This document shows, piece by piece, positions 6,635 to 13,792 of a stretch of DNA of 55,224 nucleotides; the stretch's first letter is position 1, and each line of letters begins with the position of its first letter. Both the position numbers and the translations under genes were made by a program. The stretch comes from a virus, in IMG/VR virus record IMGVR_UViG_3300037156_000434, positions 1 to 55,224 of that record; one strand, 5' to 3'. The notes beneath the pieces are model-generated. The model saw nothing but the letters and a program-made list of their open reading frames with translations, made no database searches and was not told the DNA's origin.

Positions 6635-7227
6635 ACAAAACGTTGAATATTCCTGCACAGCAGGCGCTACCGGTTGAGCATATCAACGAGGCCCTGTTCG
6701 AGAAAAGTAACGACGCGGCGCTCCTGCTGAAGTGTTTCGAGGTGGTGAAGGACGCACTGGAGGTGATTGCCGAGCCTGAATACTCCATTCAAAGGGAGGA
6801 TGACACTCACATTGACCTATACCGCGCGTTCTACGCGCTCAAGGTTCTTTTCCGGCGCCGCACTGGACACGATGCTGCCGAAGTCGCGCAAGACCACCAA
6901 GATGCAATGACGCGGCATCTGCTGGAGGGTGCGCCGCGCCCCGACAACAAAATCCCTGTCGTCGTGTACCCGACCGAGTGCCTGCCTGACAAAGCATTCG
7001 ACGGCCTGACCGATCAGCAGCTGGCGTGCGCGGCGTTCAACTACAGCGACCGTGTTCGACTTCTGATCATGGATCACTCACCGCATGCTTTGGCGCTGGA
7101 CGAGGCTCGGACTTTTTCCATTGATTCCACAACCGCGCTCCGCCTTCTGGTCTTGCGCCTGTCTGGTGGCTCAGTGGAAGCCATGGGTGCCCGAATGGCG
7201 CACAAGCCAGGGGAGACGCTGCAATGA
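6631..7227 (+). CDS. Hypothetical early phage protein
   Basis: A 198-residue soluble protein with a helical N-terminal half (EALFEKSNDAALLLKCFEVV) and a second region with FDGLTDQQLACAAFNYSDRV. It has no signal peptide, no TM segment and no recognised catalytic motif. It overlaps both neighbours by 4 bases and belongs to the same operon as the antirepressor and the replication genes, so an early role is likely. Family not recognised. Confidence 0.65.
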   Translation: MNKTLNIPAQQALPVEHINEALFEKSNDAALLLKCFEVVKDALEVIAEPEYSIQREDDTHIDLYRAFYALKVLFRRRTGHDAAEVAQDHQDAMTRHLLEGAPRPDNKIPVVVYPTECLPDKAFDGLTDQQLACAAFNYSDRVRLLIMDHSPHALALDEARTFSIDSTTALRLLVLRLSGGSVEAMGARMAHKPGETLQ

Positions 7228-7460
7228 CTACTCCCCTGGAATCAACTACCGGAATCCCCGTAGTTAGACCTGCCACCGCCGAAGTGGTAGCCGGTCCCTG
7301 GCCCAGCTATTCCAACTGCCGCCACCTGCCTGAGCGCGACCGCTGGGAGGTCTACGCCATGGCCAAGGCCTCACGAGGCGCGCTGGAGGATCGCGGCGTG
7401 GTCATGACCGAGAGCTATGACGACTTCATCCGCCGCGTGACGCGGGAGCTGGATATATGA
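7224..7460 (+). CDS. Small hypothetical early phage protein
   Basis: A 78-residue protein with a Pro-rich N-terminus followed by ERDRWEVYAMAKASRGALED and a C-terminal helix (DDFIRRVTRELDI). It overlaps the previous gene and the replication initiator by 4 bases each, so it would be made in step with the replication proteins. No domain recognised. Confidence 0.6.
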   Translation: MTTPLESTTGIPVVRPATAEVVAGPWPSYSNCRHLPERDRWEVYAMAKASRGALEDRGVVMTESYDDFIRRVTRELDI

Positions 7461-8263
7461 GTGTTCAAGCCATGTCCTGGGCGCTCACCCAGCAGGTTGT
7501 CACCGATTCGCATACGCGTCATGTGCTGCTGTGCCTGGCCAACTACGCCGATCAGTCCGGGCGCGCTGCATTCCCTGCCGTTTCGAGTCTTGCGCTTGAT
7601 ACCGGTCTGGCGCCGCGCACAGTCCAATACCGGCTTCGTGAGTTGGAGTCGATTGGCTTGATCAAGCGTGGAAACCAGGCCGTTGCCGCCGCGTATATCT
7701 CCCAGCGCGATCGTGTTCCGGTCTGCTACGACCTCGACCTTTCACGGGGTGCACCGGATGCACCCCGCTCCGAACGGGGTGCACCTGACGACGCAACGGG
7801 GTGCACGCCAGAACAGAACGGGGTGCACGCCACGACCGAGCGGGGTGCACCGGGTGCACCCAATCCACCCACTAACCACCCATTAACCATCCTTAACCAA
7901 AAAGAATGCGCCAAGGCACCTGAGAAGGCCGGAAAGATCAAGGCTCAAAAGTTCGATCCTTTGACTGCCAAACCGGCAAACGCATCGGAACAAGCCTGGG
8001 CCGACTTCTGCGAAATGCGCAAGGCAAAGCGTGCACCGCTGACCCTCCGAGCATGTGAACTGATCGCCAAGAAACTGGCCAACCATCCAGAGCCCGACGC
8101 CGTGCTGGACAAGTCCACCACCAGCAGTTGGTCGGACATCTACCCCGAATCGGTGTTGCCAGGCACTGGCGCCAAAAATGGCAAGCCATCCGCTTACAAC
8201 AACTTGCCCCAGCACACAGACGACATGTATTCGCAGGAGGCTCCCAATGGCCCAGCGTTCTAA
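7457..8263 (+). CDS. Phage replication initiator, lambda O-like (HTH_36)
   Basis: A 268-residue protein. Residues about 10-75 form a winged HTH typical of phage replication proteins: DSHTRHVLLCLANYADQSGR, then LALDTGLAPRTVQYRLRELE and SIGLIKR. Residues about 95-140 form a low-complexity linker (repeats of RGAPDAP/GVHATT) whose coding DNA is the iteron array described separately. A C-terminal helical domain (ANASEQAWADFCEMRKAKRA) follows and probably contacts the helicase loader. Position directly before DnaC- and DnaB-like genes fits a role in origin recognition and helicase loading, as for lambda O. Confidence 0.85.
   Translation: MSVQAMSWALTQQVVTDSHTRHVLLCLANYADQSGRAAFPAVSSLALDTGLAPRTVQYRLRELESIGLIKRGNQAVAAAYISQRDRVPVCYDLDLSRGAPDAPRSERGAPDDATGCTPEQNGVHATTERGAPGAPNPPTNHPLTILNQKECAKAPEKAGKIKAQKFDPLTAKPANASEQAWADFCEMRKAKRAPLTLRACELIAKKLANHPEPDAVLDKSTTSSWSDIYPESVLPGTGAKNGKPSAYNNLPQHTDDMYSQEAPNGPAF
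7744..7905 (+). other. Putative phage replication origin inside the initiator gene
   Basis: Five direct copies of CGGGGTGCAC start at 7745, 7775, 7797, 7819 and 7841; the last four are spaced exactly 22 bp apart, two helical turns. One inverted copy (TGCACCCCG, 7759-7767) and one shortened copy (CGGGTGCACC, 7851-7860) lie among them. Directly downstream (7861-7905) is a repeated CCACCCA/TTAACCA tract ending in AACCAAAAAGAA, which is much less GC-rich and could be the unwinding element. The layout is that of the lambda origin: iterons within the initiator gene followed by a helically unstable tract. Confidence 0.75.
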
Positions 8264-9077
8264 TTTCCGCCGCCAGCCTGAACTGCGCACGTTCTCTGGC
8301 AATTGCCCGCACCATCCTGAAGTCGAGTCTCGCACCGAGGTAGAACAGTTCGACGGATCGATGCAGGTCCGCCCGTGCAAGAAATGCCAGTTCCAAGGCC
8401 TGCGCGTTGCGGAGCCTGGCAGCGAAGCTCATACCCTGGCCGTGGCTCAGGTTGCGGCTGAACGCCTCAACAGCGCGCTCGTCGGCTCGGGTATCTCGCC
8501 TCGATTCTCGGATAGCACCTTCGCTACCTACCGCGCCACCGCCCCGGAGATGGTCGGAGCGCTTGAAAAGTGCAAGGGCTATGCCGATAACTTTGGCGAG
8601 CACTTCGCCGCCGGCCGCAATCTGCTCCTGACAGGCAATGTCGGTACAGGCAAGACGCATCTGGCCTGCAGCATTGTTCGTCAAGTCATCGGGCTGAACG
8701 CGATCGCGGTGATCACTACCGCCGCCGAGATTATCAGAGTGTTCAAGCGCTCCATGGTCCGCGACTCAGGCTACACCGAAGGCGATGTGATCAATGAGCT
8801 GGCGAGCTTCGACCTGCTGGTCATTGATGAAGTCGGCGCCCAGGCGGGTACCCAATACGAGCTGGCGGTGCTGCATGAGGTGATCGACAAGCGCTACAAC
8901 CTGATCCGCCCTACCGTGGTGGTCTCCAATCTGCATCCGACTTCGAAGCCGGACGGGGAAGGGCGCTGCGCCGCCAGTCTGGAGCAATACATCGGCGCTC
9001 GGGCACTGGATCGTCTGCGCGAAAACGGCGCGTTGCTGGTCGGCTTCACCTGGGCTTCGGCACGGGGGCGCACATGA
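8247..9077 (+). CDS. DnaC-like helicase loader (AAA+ ATPase)
   Basis: A 276-residue protein. An N-terminal segment carries CPHH and CKKC, a likely zinc-binding pair. The AAA+ core follows with Walker A GNVGTGKTH (about 130-138), Walker B LLVIDE (about 190-195) and a sensor-like VVVSNLHP near 238. This is the IstB/DnaC group that loads DnaB-type helicases. The start at 8247 has GCAGGAGG upstream and overlaps the initiator gene by 17 bases; the longer frame from 8178 has no such site. It precedes the helicase gene with a 4-base overlap. Confidence 0.9.
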   Translation: MAQRSNFRRQPELRTFSGNCPHHPEVESRTEVEQFDGSMQVRPCKKCQFQGLRVAEPGSEAHTLAVAQVAAERLNSALVGSGISPRFSDSTFATYRATAPEMVGALEKCKGYADNFGEHFAAGRNLLLTGNVGTGKTHLACSIVRQVIGLNAIAVITTAAEIIRVFKRSMVRDSGYTEGDVINELASFDLLVIDEVGAQAGTQYELAVLHEVIDKRYNLIRPTVVVSNLHPTSKPDGEGRCAASLEQYIGARALDRLRENGALLVGFTWASARGRT

Positions 9078-10447
9078 ACGACTTTCGCGAGCTGTACAGC
9101 GACGAAGCGGAACACGCGCTGCTGGGCTCTCTGATGCTGAATGGCGACCTGTTTGATTCGATCACGGCCAGTGTGACCACCGCTGACTTCCATGATCCGG
9201 AAAACGCAGCGCTGTTCCAGGTAATGCTCGACCTGCACGCAACTGGCGCACCGGTTGACCCGGTCACCCTTCACGACTTTAGGCCATATCTTCCCAGTGG
9301 CGGGGCGACCATTGCCTACGCCGGCGAACTGGCCAAAAACACGCCCAGCACGGCCAACTGGAAGGCTTACGCGCGGACAGTCACGGAGCGAGCAGTACTT
9401 CGTCGCCTAGTGCAGGCAGCCGATGCCGTGCGCGAATCGGCCAACGAGAACAGGCCAGTGGCTGAGATCATCGCAGGCGCCCAGCAGGCGATGGCAGATC
9501 TTCGCGACCTGGACACCGGCGAGCCGGATTACAAACGCATGGACGAAGTGGTGACGCGAAACATCGACATCATCGATGCCAAGTTCAACGGCGCCGTTCA
9601 GTCGGGGCTCTCCACTGGCCTGGTAGATCTGGACAAGTTAATCCGCGGTCTGCGCAAAAAAACCGTGACCATCATCGCCGGCCTGCCCGGGAGCGGTAAG
9701 ACCACCCTCGGCCTGCAGATCGCCCAGCACATTGCCTGCTCGGGACTTGGCGTTGGCATGGTGTTCTCATTGGAGATGCCCGAGGAAGAGCTGGCCAACC
9801 GCGCACTAGCTTCCCTGGGCAGCGTAGATCTGCAGGTTCTCGATAACGGCCAACTGCAGGATGACGACTGGCCGCGCCTGACATCAGCTGTCAACAAGAT
9901 CCTCGATAGGCCTCTGTACGTCAGCGACAAGTCCGGCCTTACCGTCGCGCGGATCAGGAGCATTTGCCGCCAGGTCAAGCGCAAACACGGCCTCGACGTG
10001 GTGGTGATCGACTACATCGGCCTGATCGGATCAGATGGCAAGGCGTTCAACCGTACCGCCGAGCTCGGCAAGATATCGACCGGGATCGTCAATATCGCCA
10101 AGGAACTGGAGGTGCCAGTGATCCTGTTGGCCCAGCTAAACCGTGACTCGACCAAACGTCCGGGCAAGAAACCGATCGCTTCCGACCTGCGCGACTCCGG
10201 ACAGATCGAGGCTGATGCCCACTGCATCATCCTTGTCCATCGGGACATGGATGACGAGCAGGGCCAGAACGGTGTTACCGAGCTGATCATGCCCAAGTGC
10301 AGGCACGCACCTGTTGGTTCGTGTGTTGTTCAGCAGCAGGGCAAGTTTGCCCGTTTCGTAAATTTCGCAGGCCGCGAGCCCAGCCAAGAAGAGGTTGAAA
10401 TCAGTCGCCCCTTCGCCAGTCAGTACAGGGGGAGAAAGAACGCATGA
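9074..10447 (+). CDS. dnaB: DnaB-like replicative helicase
   Basis: A 457-residue RecA-fold hexameric helicase that would unwind DNA at the phage fork. The N-terminal domain (EAEHALLGSLMLNGDLFDSI, residues 11-30) is the primase-interacting DnaB_N. The C-terminal motor has Walker A AGLPGSGKTT (about 202-211), the H1a-like SLEMPEEEL block, Walker B VVVIDYIGLI and an arginine-finger/DNA-loop region around LRDSGQIEADA. Length matches bacterial DnaB. It forms a replication cassette with the O-like initiator and the DnaC-like loader. Confidence 0.95.
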   Translation: MNDFRELYSDEAEHALLGSLMLNGDLFDSITASVTTADFHDPENAALFQVMLDLHATGAPVDPVTLHDFRPYLPSGGATIAYAGELAKNTPSTANWKAYARTVTERAVLRRLVQAADAVRESANENRPVAEIIAGAQQAMADLRDLDTGEPDYKRMDEVVTRNIDIIDAKFNGAVQSGLSTGLVDLDKLIRGLRKKTVTIIAGLPGSGKTTLGLQIAQHIACSGLGVGMVFSLEMPEEELANRALASLGSVDLQVLDNGQLQDDDWPRLTSAVNKILDRPLYVSDKSGLTVARIRSICRQVKRKHGLDVVVIDYIGLIGSDGKAFNRTAELGKISTGIVNIAKELEVPVILLAQLNRDSTKRPGKKPIASDLRDSGQIEADAHCIILVHRDMDDEQGQNGVTELIMPKCRHAPVGSCVVQQQGKFARFVNFAGREPSQEEVEISRPFASQYRGRKNA

Positions 10448-10842
10448 ATACCGCCAACGCAAGGCCGAGCCTTAACGGACCGCGTGAAATGCCGTCCACC
10501 CTCGTCGAGTGCGAAATCCTCGACGGGGAATTGAGCCGCGACTCAATCCGACTTGAATGCCAGCTGGGAGTTGTGAAAGGAAAGTCTCAAGCCGATGGCG
10601 AATACGCTGATCCGGTTTGGTACCACAGGGCCAATGCCGCGCTGAAGCACATCAGGCGCGATCGCCAGCGGCTACTGATGCACATGAAGCAACTCAGGAC
10701 GGAGGCGCGCCGCACCGATCCGTACTGGCAGAGCCGCGACCAGATGCTGATCCGGGCTCTACGAAACGAATTGCCAGAAGGCCGTTTCGACCAAATCGTC
10801 GAAGAGGTCGAACAGATTATTGAAGCGGGGATACCTCAATGA
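10444..10842 (+). CDS. Hypothetical phage protein downstream of helicase
   Basis: A 132-residue basic, helical protein with KHIRRDRQRLLMHMKQLRTE in the middle and an acidic C-terminal helix. It overlaps the helicase gene and the next gene by 4 bases each. No recognised domain. Position after the helicase is where lambdoid phages keep accessory recombination or nin-type genes. Confidence 0.6.
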   Translation: MNTANARPSLNGPREMPSTLVECEILDGELSRDSIRLECQLGVVKGKSQADGEYADPVWYHRANAALKHIRRDRQRLLMHMKQLRTEARRTDPYWQSRDQMLIRALRNELPEGRFDQIVEEVEQIIEAGIPQ

Positions 10843-11138
10843 GTAACGTCACTGCGGCATCGCCGCGTAAGAGCCTTTTCGAACACGAGCGCAAATTCCT
10901 CAAGATCGCCGGCGAGAGCCTGGCAAAGGAGAAACTCGGCGGTGCCGCCGCTATGGCTTGCCTCTTGGATATGGTCGCCAGCTGGCACGCCACCAGGGTC
11001 AACATCGAGTTCGGCGATTACTGCAAACGCTGGGTAGTCGAGGGCAATGCCAAGAGCAAGACCGCCGACGCCCTGCTGCGCAACCTGCTCGGCCTGGATG
11101 ACAACCCACCACCTCGCCGCATTCGGAGGGCAGCATGA
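10839..11138 (+). CDS. Hypothetical phage protein
   Basis: A 99-residue protein with HERKFLKIAGESLAKEKLGG followed by an Ala-rich helix and a basic Arg-rich tail (PPPRRIRRAA). It is compact and soluble, in the same overlapping gene chain. The basic tail could bind nucleic acid; no family recognised. Confidence 0.55.
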   Translation: MSNVTAASPRKSLFEHERKFLKIAGESLAKEKLGGAAAMACLLDMVASWHATRVNIEFGDYCKRWVVEGNAKSKTADALLRNLLGLDDNPPPRRIRRAA

Positions 11139-11680
11139 GCATTTACAAGGACGCAGGACACTGCATCAGCCGAGTGATGTCGATCGAGATACACGACGGC
11201 ACCTCCAAGCCGGCATGGCAGAACCGATTCAAGGCATCCGCCGATGATGAATTGCTGACCAGCCGGATTGATGATGGGCTATCGCCGGAGGAGCGCACAA
11301 CGCAGGATGCGATGACACGGGCAATGCTCAAGCGCACCTTGGCAGACGCACAGTGGCACGCGCTGGCCGGCAAGTACTCGGTCAACGAGGGGGAGGTACA
11401 GGAGGCCGCCCGCTACCTGATCCCCCGAGTGGTCAGCCCGGCGCACCACCTGTTCAAGACCAAGTGCGTTATGGCCTGGATGGTGCCGGAGCGCCGCCGG
11501 GGGCTGCCGGCCAACTTCTACGAGATCCACACTTGGGACGCGGACGGAACGCCAGACCGTACGCTACGTCGATGGAGGGCTACCACCATGCGTTGGCTCG
11601 ATGACCAGGTGAACGCAGCACACATCGTCGTCGAGTCATTGCTCGAGGAGAATGGGCTCCTGCTGCAAAGCGTTGCTTGA
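11135..11680 (+). CDS. Hypothetical protein, last gene of the early operon
   Basis: A 181-residue protein, mostly helical, containing TQDAMTRAMLKRTLADAQWH, a ALAGKYSV segment that could be an HTH, and a conserved-looking FKTKCVMAWMVPERRRGLPA. It closes the early operon and is followed by strong RNA structure and a terminator, the position where lambdoid phages encode the late antiterminator. I do not see a Q, NinG or RusA signature, so this is only a positional guess. Confidence 0.6.
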   Translation: MSIYKDAGHCISRVMSIEIHDGTSKPAWQNRFKASADDELLTSRIDDGLSPEERTTQDAMTRAMLKRTLADAQWHALAGKYSVNEGEVQEAARYLIPRVVSPAHHLFKTKCVMAWMVPERRRGLPANFYEIHTWDADGTPDRTLRRWRATTMRWLDDQVNAAHIVVESLLEENGLLLQSVA

Positions 11681-11716
11681 CAGTGGCCGAGTGACCGTTT
11701 AGATTCTTAACCTGCG

Positions 11717-11779
11717 GTTCGGTGCGTGCTTAGGCAGGCACGCCGAACAGAAAACCCGGCCATTGAGTCGGGTTTTTTT
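11717..11779 (+). terminator. Strong stem-loop followed by rho-independent terminator
   Basis: First hairpin: GTTCG and GCGTGC (11717-11729) pair with GCACGC and CGAAC (11738-11748), 11 bp with a two-base bulge. Directly after comes AAAACCCG (11751-11758) pairing with CGGGTTTT (11769-11776) and a T-tract, a typical terminator. The pair ends the early transcript; the first hairpin could also protect the mRNA end or belong to a short RNA. Confidence 0.75.
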
Positions 11780-11870
11780 ATGCCTGTCGAACGCACTTCA
11801 TCTGTACCGAAGTTGACAGCGCTCAAGGGTTGGGCAAAGGTTGAGCTCTATTCAGAATGGAGCAGTACCG

Positions 11871-12188
11871 ATGCGGAAGATCCTCGCCATAGCAGCACTT
11901 TTTATGTCCACGGCTGTAATTGCAGATGACCGGGTAACATTATCCGATATTCATGCAGGACAAGCGCCGGAAGGATTCACCGCAGTAATGGGCACGGCTC
12001 ACAACAATACGAACGCTCAGTTGGGCTCTGTATTTGTGAAGTTCAAGCTTTATGACGCGGCCGGGAATGTTATAGGCAACACTGTGGCCCACGCGGCGGA
12101 CATTGGACCTGGGGAGAACTGGAAATTTTCAGCGCCTACCACCGCACCTTTTGCCCAAGCCAAATTGAGCAGCATCGATATTTACTGA
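11871..12188 (+). CDS. Exported FxLYD-domain protein
   Basis: A 105-residue protein with a Sec signal peptide (MRKILAIAALFMSTAVIADD). A single small beta domain of the FxLYD type follows: GTAHNNTNAQLGSVFVKFKL, YDAAGNVIGNT and a closing PGENWKFSA. It should be periplasmic. The ATG at 11871 has GGAG at 8 bases. It is bounded by terminators on both sides, so it is an independent unit: a moron-like insertion between the early genes and the late control region. FxLYD proteins are often found on phages and mobile elements; their role is not known to me. Confidence 0.8.
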   Translation: MRKILAIAALFMSTAVIADDRVTLSDIHAGQAPEGFTAVMGTAHNNTNAQLGSVFVKFKLYDAAGNVIGNTVAHAADIGPGENWKFSAPTTAPFAQAKLSSIDIY

Positions 12189-12198
12189 TTACGTTATC

Positions 12199-12229
12199 CA
12201 AAAGCCCGGCCACAGCGCCGGGCTTTTTG
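12199..12229 (+). terminator. Rho-independent terminator after the FxLYD gene
   Basis: AAAGCCCGGC, a six-base loop CACAGC and GCCGGGCTTTTTG, a 9-10 bp stem with T-tail, 10 bp past the stop codon. Confidence 0.9.
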
Positions 12230-12340
12230 TTAGAAGTCCCAAGCCGAGATTTCTACAGGGGCACCAGAAACCTTAAGGCCGCAGAAGCGTAGCGCCTCGG
12301 GTGCCGATGTATGCCTGTCACATGAGATCAATGGCTGGTG

Positions 12341-12718
12341 TTAAGAGCTCACTTCTTCGAACAGCTGTTCAAGAATCTCTTCAATTGCTTGCGGTTCAGA
12401 GGAAGTCTCAGGCCTGGTGGACAAGTCCTTCGTGACGTCAGACCAAGCCTCTAGGCGAAACACGTGAATTCGCTTCGCGTATCGACAGAAATTAGGCGCC
12501 GCGGACTGGAGCACCGTCTTTAGATTGATGAGAATTGAGAGTTCTTCCTTGTCTGTTTCAGTGTGGTAAACAGAGCCTTGAAGGTGGCCGTCAAACCCAG
12601 CGGCTCGGAATGCATTGGGGATCTCTTTCTGATAGACCTGAACTACCTCGCTGTGGGTGTAACCATCTGATTTCATTTCCGCATAAGCTAAGTCGAAAGC
12701 GATCGCGTATCTGCTCAT
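12341..12718 (-). CDS. VapD-like endoribonuclease family protein
   Basis: A 125-residue protein. The N-terminal strand YAIAFDLAYAEM, the central LQGSVYHTETDKEELSILIN and the C-terminal RIHVFRLEAWSDVTKDL match the VapD family, which has a Cas2-like fold and RNase activity. The first-strand Asp (AFDL) is the expected active-site residue and is present. The C-terminal 25 residues are an acidic extension. It is encoded against the direction of all surrounding lytic genes and has its own flanking spacers, so it is a moron that can be expressed in the lysogen. VapD proteins occur in TA-like and phage contexts; here no partner gene is visible. Confidence 0.8.
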   Translation of the reverse strand: MSRYAIAFDLAYAEMKSDGYTHSEVVQVYQKEIPNAFRAAGFDGHLQGSVYHTETDKEELSILINLKTVLQSAAPNFCRYAKRIHVFRLEAWSDVTKDLSTRPETSSEPQAIEEILEQLFEEVSS

Positions 12719-13069
12719 TCTTTAATTCTCAAGTTTGTCGATCACTGAGCATAGATCAATCCGCTCTCGTTTGCCTTTATGGACTGACAGTCTGGCGGTC
12801 ATCGCAAATCACGCCCACGCAGCAGTGAAAATTTATGCAGATGAATGCGCAGGCTGAGGCGCTAACGATGCGTGACGATGCCAGGTCGTGGCACGCAAAG
12901 TACGGCGGGTTCGATGACTTGATCACCGAGGTTCAACCCATCTGGCAGATTGGGGACCACGTCGAAAGCCGGAGATCAGTGCCGGCCATCTGCGCCTATT
13001 CATGGCATCAGCGTAGCTGCTGACAGTTTGACCCCGTGCTAATCGTGCATGGGTGCCGTCTTCAACGGA
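12719..13069. other. Spacer with one doubtful small frame
   Basis: Between vapD and the structured RNA candidate. An ATG-started frame at 12835-13023 (62 codons, MQMNAQAEALTMRDDARSWH) has no ribosome site and no recognised domain. A second fragment at 13154-13246 (30 codons) starts with the same ATGCAGATGAA string, hinting at a duplicated or truncated gene start. No promoter stands out. Confidence 0.3.
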
Positions 13070-13149
13070 GGTTGATCTACGGGGTTCGGTCCCCCGGGGT
13101 CGGGAAACGGTTCACAGCCCGTCCTGGCCCGTAACGGTGACGATCAACC
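13070..13149 (+). ncRNA. Structured RNA candidate closed by a perfect 8-bp stem
   Basis: GGTTGATC (13070-13077) pairs perfectly with GATCAACC (13142-13149) and encloses 64 bases. Inside is CGGGG-TTCGGT-CCCCG (13080-13096 with one extra C) and a second possible CGGG/CCCG hairpin (13101-13104 with 13118-13121). Total length 80 nt, GC-rich, in a region with no convincing gene. It is not a tRNA: no T-loop or anticodon arm fits. Direction is assumed from the late genes. Confidence 0.35.
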
Positions 13150-13284
13150 CCCTATGCAGATGAACAAAGCCCGGCCGGCAGCAGTGACGGCGCAGGGGGA
13201 ACAGTCAGCGTGGGGACTGGGGGGAAGCGCCACGACAGCGATCTGACAGGGTCGCTATCTGTATCAACACACATTGAGCCAGGG

Positions 13285-13390
13285 TGCGCAGTTCTGCGCA
13301 GTCAGTGCGCACCTGCGCAGTTTGCGCAAAAGCAGACGCTACGCGGGTTGTGTGTATTTTGATGGGTATTGGAATTGCGCATATTGCGCA
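13285..13390. repeat. Cluster of seven TGCGCA boxes
   Basis: TGCGCA at 13285, 13295, 13306, 13314, 13323, 13376 and 13385. The first five are 8-11 bp apart, about one helical turn, and the last two 9 bp apart. Between the groups lies TTGTGTGTATTTTGATGGGTATTGG, the only AT-rich, promoter-like stretch in this region. The array lies upstream of a terminator and the phage tRNA, where a late promoter with its activator or antiterminator site would be expected. Confidence 0.6.
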
Positions 13391-13570
13391 GCAATCGCCC
13401 GATTGTTTTATGCAGGTTACCGCCCAGGCAGCTGGGCTAAGTCGGTAGAGGCGTCGCCTAATCCCGTGCGGACAATGGGCGGCTACGCGATGAGAGGGCA
13501 GGGTACGTGACCCGGCGATCTGCCCCACCAGAGCTGGAGTGTTGCGCCAGCCACCTGCACCCATTCAAGA

Positions 13571-13596
13571 GCCCCGCCATTGTGCGGGGTTTTGCG
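13571..13596 (+). terminator. Terminator directly upstream of the tRNA
   Basis: CCCCGC (13572-13577), loop CATTGT, GCGGGG (13584-13589), then TTTTGCGTTT. It lies between the TGCGCA cluster and the tRNA/late genes, so late transcripts started upstream would need antitermination to pass it, as at lambda tR'. Confidence 0.75.
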
Positions 13597-13601
13597 TTTC
13601 T

Positions 13602-13687
13602 GGAAGGCGGCGCCAAGTGGTAGGCAAGCCGGTTTGAACCCGGTGCTGCTGGAAACGGTAGGGGTTCGACTCCTCCGCCTTCCGCCA
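13602..13687 (+). tRNA. tRNA-Ser (UGA), phage-borne
   Basis: An 86-nt class II tRNA. The acceptor stem GGAAGGC/GCCTTCC is perfect, with discriminator G and encoded CCA. D-stem GCC/GGC has loop AAGTGGTA. Anticodon arm GCCGG-TTTGAAC-CCGGT places TGA at 13635-13637. The long variable arm CTGCTG-GAAA-CGGTAG has a GNRA tetraloop. The T-arm TTCGACT loop has one mismatch and one wobble in its stem. Discriminator G and the long variable arm fit tRNA-Ser. It lies at the head of the late region. Confidence 0.75.
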
Positions 13688-13792
13688 ATCAACGAGTTTT
13701 ATGTGGGTGAATGCTCAAGGATGAGCAAAGGCCGGATCAGCAGCATTGATCGCGTCCGGTTGCCCGCGCCTATTACGACCTGGAGATCCGCA

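Noticed and set aside
7744-7870. CRISPR array
   Set aside because: Repeats are only about 10 bp, spacing 22 bp, and lie inside an open coding frame; iterons explain them better. No other CRISPR-like repeat was seen in the window.
12835-13023. 62-codon frame between vapD and the late control region
   Set aside because: ATG present but no ribosome site, no family, and the segment is better explained as spacer or decayed gene start.
13425-13535. A second tRNA gene upstream of tRNA-Ser
   Set aside because: It has a D-arm-like phrase and an ACCA end, but the acceptor pairing is only 5 bp, there is no TTC-containing T-loop and no 7-base anticodon loop.
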